This document shows, one piece after another, positions 23,601 to 30,548 of a stretch of 41,537 bases of DNA. The stretch is from assembly GCA_028871345.1 (NCBI GenBank), contig JAGWNK010000037.1, positions 1 through 41,537 on the forward strand, given 5' to 3'. The DNA is from Alphaproteobacteria bacterium. Lineage in GTDB: Bacteria > Pseudomonadota > Alphaproteobacteria > Micropepsales > Micropepsaceae. Under the pieces are notes generated by a model. The model had not been told where the DNA came from and made no database searches. It worked only from the letters and a program-made list of their open reading frames with translations. The translations under genes were made by a program, and so were the position numbers. Every line of letters starts with the position of its first letter. The first letter of the stretch is position 1.

Positions 23601-24321
23601 TGATGCCGCCGCCCTGGACCGACATGCCTGTGGCCCCGGCGCCGGTTACCGTCATGGTGCCGCCGCTCGCCAGCGTGACGTCGCCGTTCACCTTGCCCAG
23701 GCTCTCGAATCCCACCGTCCCGGTGCCCGACGTCGTTGTCGTCGAGCTCGGCGTCACCGACACCGTGCCGCCGAAGGTGAGGTTGCCGTGCAGGACCACG
23801 TTCTCGTCGATCAGCAGCGCCTGGCTCGAGTCGCCCGTGACGCTGACCGTCGAACCGCTCGCGAAGGTGATGGGGCCCGTATAGGTGTAGATCGTGGTGC
23901 TGGTGGCGTCTGTGTTTTGAAGCCAGATGCCGTGGTGGTTGGTGCCGGTGCCGTTCACCGTCAGCGACGATCCCGACAGCAGATCGATGCCAATCGCCGA
24001 GGTGTTGGCCGTATTCGTGCTGATCAGCGGATCGGGGTTCTTGGTGACGTCGACCAGGATGCCCGTGGCGTTGGTGTTGTCCTTGTTGGAGATGCCGCCG
24101 GCGCTGGAAACGAAGCTGTTGGAATCGACCTTGATGGCACCGCTCGCACTGCTGACGGCGATAGAACCGCCGGAGTCGATCGTCACGTTGCCGGCACTGC
24201 TCGTGGTGAGCGCCGTCGAGGTGGCCTTGCTGATCGTGGTGTCGGCCAGGGCCGTGCTGCCCAACAGGGCAATCGTGGCGGACGACAGCATCAAAATACG
24301 CTTGTTCAAGTGCGACCTCAT
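20656..24321 (-). CDS. Type V autotransporter with C-terminal beta-barrel
   Basis: A 1221-residue protein with a signal peptide (MRSHLNKRILMLSSATIALL, ending TALA). The passenger (about 28-900) is rich in Ser, Thr, Gly, Ala and Val with many short beta-strand-like repeats (GNVTIDSGGSIAVSS, GDVTLASGGTMTVTG), as expected of a right-handed beta-helix. The last 310 or so residues form the autotransporter barrel (WADEFVQM, GFGFSMGMDGG, YGWYGGAFTFYAGD, RAFLGADVRYDVDLWDF). The barrel should insert in the outer membrane and expose the passenger. No protease or lipase motif was seen. The protein ends SILGRI, not with the usual Phe or Trp. No partner gene is adjacent. Confidence 0.88.
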   Translation of the reverse strand: MRSHLNKRILMLSSATIALLGSTALADTTISKATSTALTTSSAGNVTIDSGGSIAVSSASGAIKVDSNSFVSSAGGISNKDNTNATGILVDVTKNPDPLISTNTANTSAIGIDLLSGSSLTVNGTGTNHHGIWLQNTDATSTTIYTYTGPITFASGSTVSVTGDSSQALLIDENVVLHGNLTFGGTVSVTPSSTTTTSGTGTVGFESLGKVNGDVTLASGGTMTVTGAGATGMSVQGGGITGSLTVGGTMTISGQSASTNLTNIYAKPKVTGNPDAGPALAIGANVDGGIAILGPTATVSNVAAGSITVIGGGTSIANSPAAIFISPTVNSLYNATAPQNAPLTIGVFSDAADPGFSFVSRGPVAIQPSNVDEFAMAMHIAGASALYPTQLAGGFYNSGSMTAAATTTGTQVAGNGVVGIMFDNYTVLDNVSATYNYNTDPTVVSGGTGSTDATLAGKHGPTSTDPGDQAAFVNSGITGSGVISASTTGTRGGTAVAILINTLARVPSMINTGTISAAAATTDAALAGNTAGSTNPLEATAIQDTSGSLTYIYNGGTISACAGVSTSSTCSSMSALDNNSQVARAIDLSADTPLSAAGQGVTIISQSSLNKSATILGDVLFGTGDNQILTLQGNGPTHPSTLTGDVSFGLIGTGTDSGDQLNIGNYADLQGKVVAPSGVAVSIQNQGILDLLNTTQALNATTVHVYHGGALSLGVSESLTSSGVIAASDTVNIDSGANLGVAYSSFVPQGSSNFVLITAPSGKLNIDPSTVTMANTSLLSNVGSGGGSLPFLFQSAQLCAIAAGATVSCNGSTVASSTSDRLVLNVQAKTPVQLGLTGYAAQIFPYANTALGVDDSLGAAMVNGIHNAQDAQRAYAAFAPNVTGGTRAIAISITDQATGVVAARQRSLRMYGKEEGGTTLWADEFVQMIKDPGQGATQVDGTRAKSGFKDHGFGFSMGMDGGSPKYGWYGGAFTFYAGDVGEIERNSHENQQWYVLTAYSTWRGKGLFFDSKIDAGYGSIKGKRFINLNIPTSSGTTVYTREAYNKHAATMLSGGFSTGAMFSYGAATIMPQLSVDGLLLREDGYTESNPGTATVGDGFNLKVQPYYAQSLRAFLGADVRYDVDLWDFYLQPEARAGYRYDFFSDPVKLKAAFAHATTGVPATAGAQFILQGPDPSQGNFVVGGTLAATTDTWTMGLNFDLVKGSNGVLEEVGTLSILGRI

Positions 24322-24554
24322 GCTTCTGCACGCCAGAGGACCCTCCGGGGACGCAATGGTCCCGGCCCTGGCACTTCAATGTGAGAGCGGCGCGAAAGTC
24401 CCGTGGGAACCGCCCAAGCCGCGGCGACCATACCCAATTTCCACCCTATGACCTAGCGTTGACGGGCGGCAAACGCAAATTTCCGCTTTTTAATCAGGTA
24501 TTAGCGGCTGCTGAGAAAAATGGCCGCGGCGCCTCACGAGGACGGCCGGCGGCG

Positions 24555-25829
24555 ATGGCCCAAGGCAACATACCTGAGAAACTGTCGCAGAAACAGGTCG
24601 GCGACGCCGCAGCGCGCCACGAGATGCTGTATGCGGGCCGCATGGGTGGGGCCCGCGCGGTCTTCACCTTCATGGACCTGAGCGGGCTCGACCTCTCCGG
24701 CCGCAACCTTTCGGACGCGGATTTCACCGGGGCTGTCCTCGAGGAAACGAACTTCTCGGCTGCCCGCCTGGATTCGGCGAGTTTCTTCGGGGCCGACCTG
24801 CGGCGTGCGAATCTGACGCAAGCCAGCCTGCGACGGGCCGACCTGCGCGGCGTCTGTTTGCGGGGAGCCAACCTCGTCGGCGCGGACCTCTACGAAGCCG
24901 ATTTGCGCGAAGGCGCCATCGCCGAAAAGGACAAGTACGGGAACCTGCGCGTCCGCAAGCATGACCTCGGCCCGGCCGAGCTTCCGGCGGCGCTGCTGAC
25001 CTCCGCCAACCTGTCGCGGGCCAAGATGCACGGTGTCTTCGCCCAACAGGCCGATTTCAGCGACGCCATGATGAAGGACTGCCGGCTGACTCGCGCCAAT
25101 TTGCGCCAGGCGCGGCTGGTCGGCGCCAACCTGGAGAACGCCGACCTCACGGGCTGCAACTTGACAGGAGCCCTGCTCACGGGGGCGGTGCTCGTCGGCA
25201 CCCGCCTGGATGCAACCGTCCTCGACGGTGCCGATCTCAACCAGACCCTGACCAGCGCTCCCGCCGGCCATCAGCCCTCATCGGCCTCCCTCGAAGAGAT
25301 GCTCGACGCCCACGTCCGCTGGGTCGAAACCGACGGCCTCGAAGGCAAGCCTGCCGACCTCACCGGCGTCGACATGCGCAAGCTCGGATCGCTGGGAGCG
25401 CGCCATCTCACGGCGCTGATCGCACCGGGGGCCACGCTTTACGGCCTCGACCTCGAAGGCTCTTCGCTGCAGGGCAGCAACCTCCAGGGCGCCGACCTGC
25501 GCTCGACGCGGCTCGTGGGGGTCGACCTGCGCGGCGTCAATCTGGTGGGCGCCAAGCTCAACCATGCCGATTTGCGCGACGCCAAGCTCGGTCCGCTGCT
25601 GATCGCAGATGATCGCCTGCTGCCCGCCCGCCTCGACGATGTCATCGCCCGCTACGCCGATTTCCGCGGCTCCGATCTGCGCCGCGCCAGGCTCACGGGC
25701 GGCGATTTCTCCTATGCCAATTTCAGCGACGCCCACATGCGCGACACCGACACCCGCAGCGCCGATCTGACGGGCGCGCGCCTGCCGATGTTCTTTCACC
25801 AAATGGGAATGGCGGAGCGAGCGGTCTAG
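24555..25829 (+). CDS. Pentapeptide-repeat protein
   Basis: A 424-residue protein made largely of A(D/N)LXX repeats in two blocks, about residues 36-118 and 145-240, then again after 300 (SLQGSNLQGADLRSTRLVG), with a non-repeat stretch between (residues 240-300). The N-terminus (LSQKQVGDAAARHEML, then GGARAVFTFMDLSG) matches the lead-in of similar alphaproteobacterial proteins as I remember them. Such repeats form a square beta-helix; the role is unknown, and gyrase protection is only known for other members. I chose the ATG at 24555 because the in-frame sequence upstream does not look like protein. The stop shares the bases CTAG with the convergent hydrolase. Confidence 0.83.
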   Translation: MAQGNIPEKLSQKQVGDAAARHEMLYAGRMGGARAVFTFMDLSGLDLSGRNLSDADFTGAVLEETNFSAARLDSASFFGADLRRANLTQASLRRADLRGVCLRGANLVGADLYEADLREGAIAEKDKYGNLRVRKHDLGPAELPAALLTSANLSRAKMHGVFAQQADFSDAMMKDCRLTRANLRQARLVGANLENADLTGCNLTGALLTGAVLVGTRLDATVLDGADLNQTLTSAPAGHQPSSASLEEMLDAHVRWVETDGLEGKPADLTGVDMRKLGSLGARHLTALIAPGATLYGLDLEGSSLQGSNLQGADLRSTRLVGVDLRGVNLVGAKLNHADLRDAKLGPLLIADDRLLPARLDDVIARYADFRGSDLRRARLTGGDFSYANFSDAHMRDTDTRSADLTGARLPMFFHQMGMAERAV

Positions 25830-26761
25830 CGGTGCGCCGCCACCGGTTGCGGCTCGCGTACCGAAGGCGTGCGGCCGCGGATGAACTGCCCCAGGCGCTG
25901 CAGGCTGACGCGCGCTTCCGGCACGTGCGAGTTGGCCTGGAAGACGTGCTGCATGCCGTCGTAGATCTCGACGCTCACGGGGACACCCGACTCCGCCGCC
26001 CTGTCGCCAATGCGCGAGGCATCGTCACGCAACATCTCGTGACTGCCGGCGTGCACCATGATGGGCGGGAAGTCCTTGAAGCTCGCGAACAGCGGCGAAG
26101 CATACGGGTCGCCCGGCGAGGTGTGCTTGAGATAATGGCGGGCGCTGACGAACAGGAGCTCCCAGGTCAACGCCGTGTCCTTGGGGGCATTCTGCATGAC
26201 GCTCCAACCCGACAGCGACAGGTCCGCCCAAGGCGACATCGCCGCGCAGGCCGCGGGCATCGGCAGCCCCGCGTTGCGGATCGCCAGCAGCACCGACAGG
26301 GCCAGGCCGCCGCCCGAGCCGTCGCCTGCCAACACGATGGATTGCGGACCGTAGCCGCGGGCGATGATCTGGCGATAGGCGTCGATGCCGTCGCGCACCG
26401 CCGCCGGGAAAACAACTTCGGGCGCCAGGCGGTAGGCGGCCGAGAACGCCGTCGCTTCCGCCGCCTGCGCCAGCTTGGCGACCAGCGCGCGATGGGTCTC
26501 AGGCGATCCGGCGATGTAGCCGCCTCCGTGGAAATAGAGGATGACACGCCCTTCCGCGGCCTTGCCGATCTTGACCCATTCGCCCTTGACCGGGCCGAGC
26601 GCCGCCGTCTCGAAGCTCACTCCCCGCGGGATGGCACCGAAGCGGTCTGAGAGATAGGCGTATTGCCGACGCAGCTCGGCGATATCGGTCTCGGCGGCGA
26701 TCACACGCGGCTTGGACATCCGCATGTACCGGTCGAAGAACGAGCTTTGCCAGCTGGGCAT
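25826..26761 (-). CDS. HSL-type alpha/beta hydrolase with altered nucleophile motif
   Basis: A 311-residue hydrolase of the hormone-sensitive-lipase-like family. The oxyanion-hole motif HGGGY is at 78-82 and the probable catalytic His at H272 (DGMQHVF), with acidic candidates E242 and D246/D247 (HEMLRDD). The nucleophile segment, normally GDSAGG, reads GDGSGGG (146-152): the usual Ser position (148) is Gly and a Ser comes one residue later. So the enzyme may have a shifted nucleophile or be inactive. The start is the ATG at 26761 (MPSWQSSFF); a longer frame to 26875 overlaps terminator-like repeats. The gene converges with the pentapeptide gene and shares its stop bases. Confidence 0.83.
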   Translation of the reverse strand: MPSWQSSFFDRYMRMSKPRVIAAETDIAELRRQYAYLSDRFGAIPRGVSFETAALGPVKGEWVKIGKAAEGRVILYFHGGGYIAGSPETHRALVAKLAQAAEATAFSAAYRLAPEVVFPAAVRDGIDAYRQIIARGYGPQSIVLAGDGSGGGLALSVLLAIRNAGLPMPAACAAMSPWADLSLSGWSVMQNAPKDTALTWELLFVSARHYLKHTSPGDPYASPLFASFKDFPPIMVHAGSHEMLRDDASRIGDRAAESGVPVSVEIYDGMQHVFQANSHVPEARVSLQRLGQFIRGRTPSVREPQPVAAHR

Positions 26762-26825
26762 CAAAATTACTCGGAGGCGTTCCTCTCCAGTACACCACAG
26801 AGCATGCGATGTGGTGAAAAAAAGG

Positions 26826-26885
26826 GAGCCAAGGTTACGCACCCTGGTGAAAAATGAAGAGCCAGGGCTGCGCACCCTGGCTCTT
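26826..26885 (-). terminator. Tandem terminator after the Hsp20 gene, duplicated with a 33-base period
   Basis: AAGAGCCAGGG (26857-26867) pairs perfectly with CCCTGGCTCTT (26875-26885) around a 7-base loop. On the minus strand CATTTTTC follows, so it ends the Hsp20 transcript 24 bases after its stop. A diverged copy (GAGCCAAGG, then CGCACCCTGG) lies 33 bases away at 26826-26847 and is followed by another T-run (complement of A26817-26823). Confidence 0.8.
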
Positions 26886-26909
26886 CCAACGATTATCAGT
26901 GCCTAAGGG

Positions 26910-27362
26910 TCAAGCCGCCTTGCCCTCGATGGTCTTGAGCTCAGGGGCGTTGATGGCGACCCGCCGCGGTTTCTTCTCCTCGGGGATCAGGCGCTCCAGA
27001 ACGATGTGGAGCAGGCCGTTCTCGAGCTTGGCGCTCTTCACTTCGACATGCTCGGCGAGCTGGAAGCGGCGCTCGAAGGCGCGTCCGGCAATGCCCTGAT
27101 AGAGGTAGCCCTTGCCTTCCGGCTTGGGCGCCTCGTCGCGCTGGCCGGTCACGGTCAGCACGCCTTCGCGCACCTGGACATCAAGATCCTTCTCGGCGAA
27201 GCCGGCGACGGCCAGGGTGATGCGATAGTTGTTCTCATCCGTACGCTCGATGTTGTAGGGCGGGTAGCCCGCACTCTGCTCGGCGTAGGAATCCATCAGG
27301 TCGAAGAGCCGGTCGAAGCCGACGGTGGAGCGGAAAAGCGGGGAAAAGTCGAATGCACGCAT
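26910..27362 (-). CDS. Hsp20/IbpA-type small heat-shock protein
   Basis: A 150-residue alpha-crystallin-type chaperone that holds unfolding proteins for later refolding. It has MRAFDFSPLFRSTVGFDRLF, typical of class A sHSPs of alphaproteobacteria; YPPYNIERTDENNYRITLAV starting the crystallin domain (about 36-125); and, in its second half, AFERRFQLAEHVEV and NGLLHIVLER, with a short C-terminal tail. I chose the ATG at 27362 because AGGAGG lies 8 bases upstream. A heat-shock promoter (27452-27481) and a hairpin leader lie before it, and a tandem terminator after, so it is monocistronic. Confidence 0.94.
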   Translation of the reverse strand: MRAFDFSPLFRSTVGFDRLFDLMDSYAEQSAGYPPYNIERTDENNYRITLAVAGFAEKDLDVQVREGVLTVTGQRDEAPKPEGKGYLYQGIAGRAFERRFQLAEHVEVKSAKLENGLLHIVLERLIPEEKKPRRVAINAPELKTIEGKAA

Positions 27363-27389
27363 GGTCAAACCTCCTAGAAGCGTTTGGAC

Positions 27390-27446
27390 GTCCTGCCGAT
27401 TGGGCCAGGACAACTTTCTTGCCGGGACCCTATCGGCCTCCCGGCA
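27390..27446 (-). promoter_or_regulatory. Structured 5' leader of the Hsp20 gene, possible RNA thermometer
   Basis: Two hairpins lie in the leader: TGCCGGGA/TCCCGGCA (27446-27439 with 27427-27420) and GTCCTG/CAGGAC (27411-27406 with 27395-27390). Small heat-shock genes of alphaproteobacteria often carry ROSE-type thermometers, but the ribosome-binding site here (AGGAGG) has no obvious partner in these stems, so a thermometer is only a possibility. Confidence 0.35.
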
Positions 27447-27451
27447 CGCCT

Positions 27452-27481
27452 TAGATGGGGAGCGGAAAAGCCGGCTTCAAG
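27452..27481 (-). promoter_or_regulatory. RpoH (sigma-32) heat-shock promoter
   Basis: On the minus strand CTTGAA (27481-27476), 15 bases, then CCCCATCTA (27460-27452) matches the sigma-32 consensus CTTGAA / CCCCAT. It lies about 90 bases before the Hsp20 start, with no other gene in between. Confidence 0.85.
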
Positions 27482-27585
27482 GGTCTGACCCCGCAGACAA
27501 CCGCCAAATTTTACAATCATTGCGGGTGTAACGGATGGGCTGCTTCAGGTCGAACGGGCGCGCGGTCGACGGCGGCGGCGCCGGT

Positions 27586-27972
27586 TCACCATCCGCGCAG
27601 GTGCCAAAGCGCGGCGCCCCACAACAGCGCCATGACGACGTAGCTGACGGCATCCATCTGGCCCGGCGTGAGGACGATGCCTGTCGCATCCTTGACCAGG
27701 GTCAGAAGCCAGGCGCCCTCCTCGCGGTTGGTCGGATCGCGCCAGCGCCCGGTACGCATCACCGATTCGAGATTGTTGAGGATGCAGGCGTTCCTGTTGA
27801 ACAGCCAATGCAGCGCGACGGCAGGGACGAACAAAAGATAGAAGATGAGAGCGCCGCGCGCCGGAACGGCCCAGCCGCCCACAATGTACAGCATGATCGC
27901 GATATGCAGCGCGAAGCACCCCTGGCCGAGCACATCGCGGCCGACAGGTCTGCCCCCAGGATCGGCGGTCAT
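27586..27972 (-). CDS. Small integral membrane protein of unknown function
   Basis: A 128-residue protein with three hydrophobic segments (about 19-37, 40-58 and 105-125) and a soluble loop (NRNACILNNLESVMRTGRWR, then DPTNREEGAWL) between the second and third. The Trp- and Cys-containing motif HWLFNRNACILNNLE may define a family, but I cannot name it. A G-rich site (GGGGA) lies upstream of the ATG. It lies upstream of the Hsp20 gene on the same strand, but the heat-shock promoter lies between them, so it is probably a separate unit. Confidence 0.65.
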   Translation of the reverse strand: MTADPGGRPVGRDVLGQGCFALHIAIMLYIVGGWAVPARGALIFYLLFVPAVALHWLFNRNACILNNLESVMRTGRWRDPTNREEGAWLLTLVKDATGIVLTPGQMDAVSYVVMALLWGAALWHLRGW

Positions 27973-28115
27973 GATTCCCCGCGGTCAAGCTCCCCGCCGG
28001 AGCATGCCTGTTGTCACGAAGGCTGACAAATGCTCAATTAACTTGGTTTCCGAAGCGTCTTGTCGGCACGCACACCCGATAGCGGTGGCGGCCAAAATCG
28101 CGGGGAAGGATTTCC

Positions 28116-28442
28116 ATGGCCAGCGCACGCGTTCAGCAGATCATCACCGAAATGGGCAGCAGACTTGGCGCGAATTCCGGTCTGGGCGGCACGCTCAAAT
28201 TCGATTTCGGCGAGGAAGGAACCGTCTATATCGACGGGGCATCGACGCCCAACACGGTGAGCGACGGCGCCGGCAAGCCCGCGCCGCAATGCACCATCAG
28301 CGTGAGCCTCGAGACCTTCGAGAGGATGATCAAGGGCGAGCTCGACGGCACGTCCGCTTTCATGCAGGGCAAGCTGCGCGTGGCGGGCGACATGGGCCTG
28401 GCCATGAAACTCGGCCCAATCCTGCAAAAGGCGCGGGGATAA
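28116..28442 (+). CDS. SCP2 sterol-binding domain protein
   Basis: A 108-residue protein consisting of a single SCP2/sterol carrier domain: LGGTLKFDFGEEGTVYIDG, CTISVSLETFERMIKGELDG and FMQGKLRVAGDMGLAMKLGP. Such domains bind lipids or fatty acyl-CoA in a hydrophobic tunnel. GGAAGGA lies 6 bases before the ATG. A hydrolase gene follows 43 bases downstream in the same direction, so they are probably co-transcribed, which suggests shared lipid chemistry. Confidence 0.88.
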   Translation: MASARVQQIITEMGSRLGANSGLGGTLKFDFGEEGTVYIDGASTPNTVSDGAGKPAPQCTISVSLETFERMIKGELDGTSAFMQGKLRVAGDMGLAMKLGPILQKARG

Positions 28443-28485
28443 GCGGCGGCAGCGTTTTCTCTCGCCGTTTACGGCGGAGGAAGGC

Positions 28486-29394
28486 ATGAGCGCCCTTTCC
28501 TTCACGCCCCGCTTCATCGCCGCCTCGGACGGCACCCTGCTGCGCACGGCCGTCTTCGAAGGCGGCGCACAGGTCTGCGTCCTGCTCCACGGCCAGACCG
28601 AATTCATCGAGAAATACGGCGAAGTCATCGGCGAGCTCAGGGCCCGCGGTTTCACGGTCGCCACCTTCGATTGGCGCGGCCAAGGCGGTTCGGTGCGCCT
28701 CCTCGACGATCCCCTGAAGGCTCATGTCGGGGATTTCGCGGAATACGACGACGATCTCGCAAGCTTCCTCGAGCAGGTGGTGCGGCCGCTCAGCCCCGCT
28801 CCCCCGCTGGCGCTCGCCCATTCGATGGGCGGGCACATCCTGCTGCGCACCCTGCACGACAAGCCGGGCGCCTTCCGTGCGGCGGCGCTGAGCGCGCCAA
28901 TGCTGGCGGTGTCGGCCCGCGGCTATCCGGGCTGGCTGGCGCGCGCCGTCACGATGCTCCATGCCGGGTCCGGGCGGAGAATGGATTTCGCCTGGGGCAT
29001 GGCAGCGCGCGATCCCTTTCTCGTCGACTTCGCCGCCCAGCTCTGCACCACGGATGCGCAACGCTTCGCGCGCACCCAGGAAATCCTCAAACTGAACCCC
29101 TCGCTGCGGCTGGCAGGCCCGACCTGGGGGTGGCTGGCCGCGGCCTATCGCTCGATGGCGCGCATGGCGGCACCCGAATTTGCCGAAGCGATCGCCGCGC
29201 CGGTCCTGATGGTGGCGGCAGGCCATGACCGCATCGTGGTGCAATCGGCCGAACGCGCCTTCGCCCGCCGCCTGCCCCATGCCACCTATGTCGAGATCGA
29301 GGACGGCGAACACGAATTGCTGATGGAACGCGACGCCGTCCGCGCCCGCTTCTGGCAGGCCTTTGACGCATTCGCCCTCACTTCAATCGCCTGA
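28486..29394 (+). CDS. Alpha/beta hydrolase, lysophospholipase/monoacylglycerol lipase-like
   Basis: A 302-residue serine hydrolase of the PldB/Hydrolase_4 group. Marks are VLLHGQTEFIEKYGEVI, TFDWRGQGGS, the nucleophile elbow AHSMGG (S113), an acid in AAGHDRIV and a His in EDGEHELLME. The wording HGQTEFIEKYGE and WRGQGGS is typical of lysophospholipase L2-like proteins. The likely substrates are lysophospholipids or monoglycerides, but this is not shown. GGAGGAAGG lies just before the ATG. It follows the SCP2-domain gene, probably in one transcript. Confidence 0.86.
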   Translation: MSALSFTPRFIAASDGTLLRTAVFEGGAQVCVLLHGQTEFIEKYGEVIGELRARGFTVATFDWRGQGGSVRLLDDPLKAHVGDFAEYDDDLASFLEQVVRPLSPAPPLALAHSMGGHILLRTLHDKPGAFRAAALSAPMLAVSARGYPGWLARAVTMLHAGSGRRMDFAWGMAARDPFLVDFAAQLCTTDAQRFARTQEILKLNPSLRLAGPTWGWLAAAYRSMARMAAPEFAEAIAAPVLMVAAGHDRIVVQSAERAFARRLPHATYVEIEDGEHELLMERDAVRARFWQAFDAFALTSIA

Positions 29395-29671
29395 CACGGC
29401 GGCAAAGAAATCGCGCAGCGGTTTGATGAAGGACGCGGCGCGGAAAGGCGCCCGGAGCAAGGTTGATCTCGTTAATTGCTATTGCGTCGCGTTCTTATTC
29501 ATCACACACGGATCGCCCTGCGGTACCGACGCCTCAGGAAAAGCTGTGGATAGCTGATCCTTCTTCTCGCGCGGCGCCCGCCGGCAACCGCAGCGGCCAC
29601 CAAATGAAGGCCTGAGTCCCGCGGCCTCGCCGCTGCGCCTGCGCGACCCGATGGCCCACGACCAGCGCCGG

Positions 29672-30460
29672 TTACTCCTTGAGGAGCGTCAGCGCCGCCG
29701 CATGCACCCGCGCGTCGCCGGCTGCGATCACCCGCCCGCCGTCGAAGCAGGGGCCGCCTTGCCAGTCGGTCAGGATGCCCCCCGCCCGTTCCACGATGGG
29801 GATCAGGGCCTGGATGTCCCAGGGCTTCAGCCGTGCCTCGACCACCAGATCGACGAAACCCATCGCCAGAAGGCCGTAGGCGTAGCAATCACCGCCGAAG
29901 CGCGTCAGCAGCGCCGCGTCCGACAGATGCCGGAAAGCCTCCTGCTCCGAGGCGTCGAAATAATTCCAGGGATGCGTGCTCATGAGGGCGGCCTGGCCCA
30001 GGCTTGCGCAGGCCCGCACGGCGAGCCTGGTCCGGCCGTCCGGCGTCTGCAGGAAGCTGCCCTGCGCCGTGCCGATGTAGCGTTCGCGCAGGACCGGCTG
30101 GTCGAGGATGCCCAGGGTGGGCGTGCCGTCCTCGTTGAGCGCGATCAGCGTGCCCCATTGGGTCTGGCCGGTGATGAAGGCGCGCGTGCCGTCCACCGGA
30201 TCGATCACCCAGACCCTGCCGCTGGTGCCCTCGTCGTCGCCGTACTCCTCACCGAGAATGCCGTCGGCGGGGCGTTCCCGCTTGATCATGGCGCGGATCG
30301 CCTCTTCGGCCCGCTTGTCGGCTTCGGTGACGGGATCGAACATGGCCGCACCGGCGCCCTTGTCGACGATATCGATCTTCCGCCGGAAATAGGGCCGGAT
30401 CACCGCGCCCGCCGCGTCCGCGAGCCGGTTGGCGAATGCAACGTCCTCTGGGCCGGCCAT
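29672..30460 (-). CDS. hisN: Histidinol-phosphatase/inositol monophosphatase family protein (HisN type)
   Basis: A 262-residue Mg-dependent phosphatase of the inositol-monophosphatase fold. Metal ligands are in GEE (E71), DPVDGT (D87, D90), D48 in TEAD and the late PWD motif. The pattern AFITGQTQWGTLIAL and LMSTHPWNYF is typical of the HisN histidinol-phosphatases, which remove phosphate from L-histidinol phosphate in histidine synthesis. IMPase substrates overlap, so inositol-phosphate activity is not excluded. I chose the ATG at 30460 because AAGGAGG precedes it by 5 bases. No other his gene is near. It is divergent from the SDR gene. Confidence 0.85.
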   Translation of the reverse strand: MAGPEDVAFANRLADAAGAVIRPYFRRKIDIVDKGAGAAMFDPVTEADKRAEEAIRAMIKRERPADGILGEEYGDDEGTSGRVWVIDPVDGTRAFITGQTQWGTLIALNEDGTPTLGILDQPVLRERYIGTAQGSFLQTPDGRTRLAVRACASLGQAALMSTHPWNYFDASEQEAFRHLSDAALLTRFGGDCYAYGLLAMGFVDLVVEARLKPWDIQALIPIVERAGGILTDWQGGPCFDGGRVIAAGDARVHAAALTLLKE

Positions 30461-30548
30461 GGTGCCTCCTTCGCCGCGCGAGAACCTGGCGAGACGAACC
30501 GTCAAACGCCACTATAGTCCTGCTTCGGCATACAGAGGGTCGGGAACA

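Noticed and set aside
20900..24379. A 1159-codon minus-strand frame inside the autotransporter gene
   Set aside because: It is a second reading frame of the autotransporter DNA, rich in His, Arg and Gln, with no signal peptide or domain.
29470..29510. A Fur-box-like half-site (TTGCTATTGCG) in the gap between the hydrolase and the phosphatase genes
   Set aside because: Only one half matches what I remember of alphaproteobacterial Fur sites, and no gene starts downstream on either strand.
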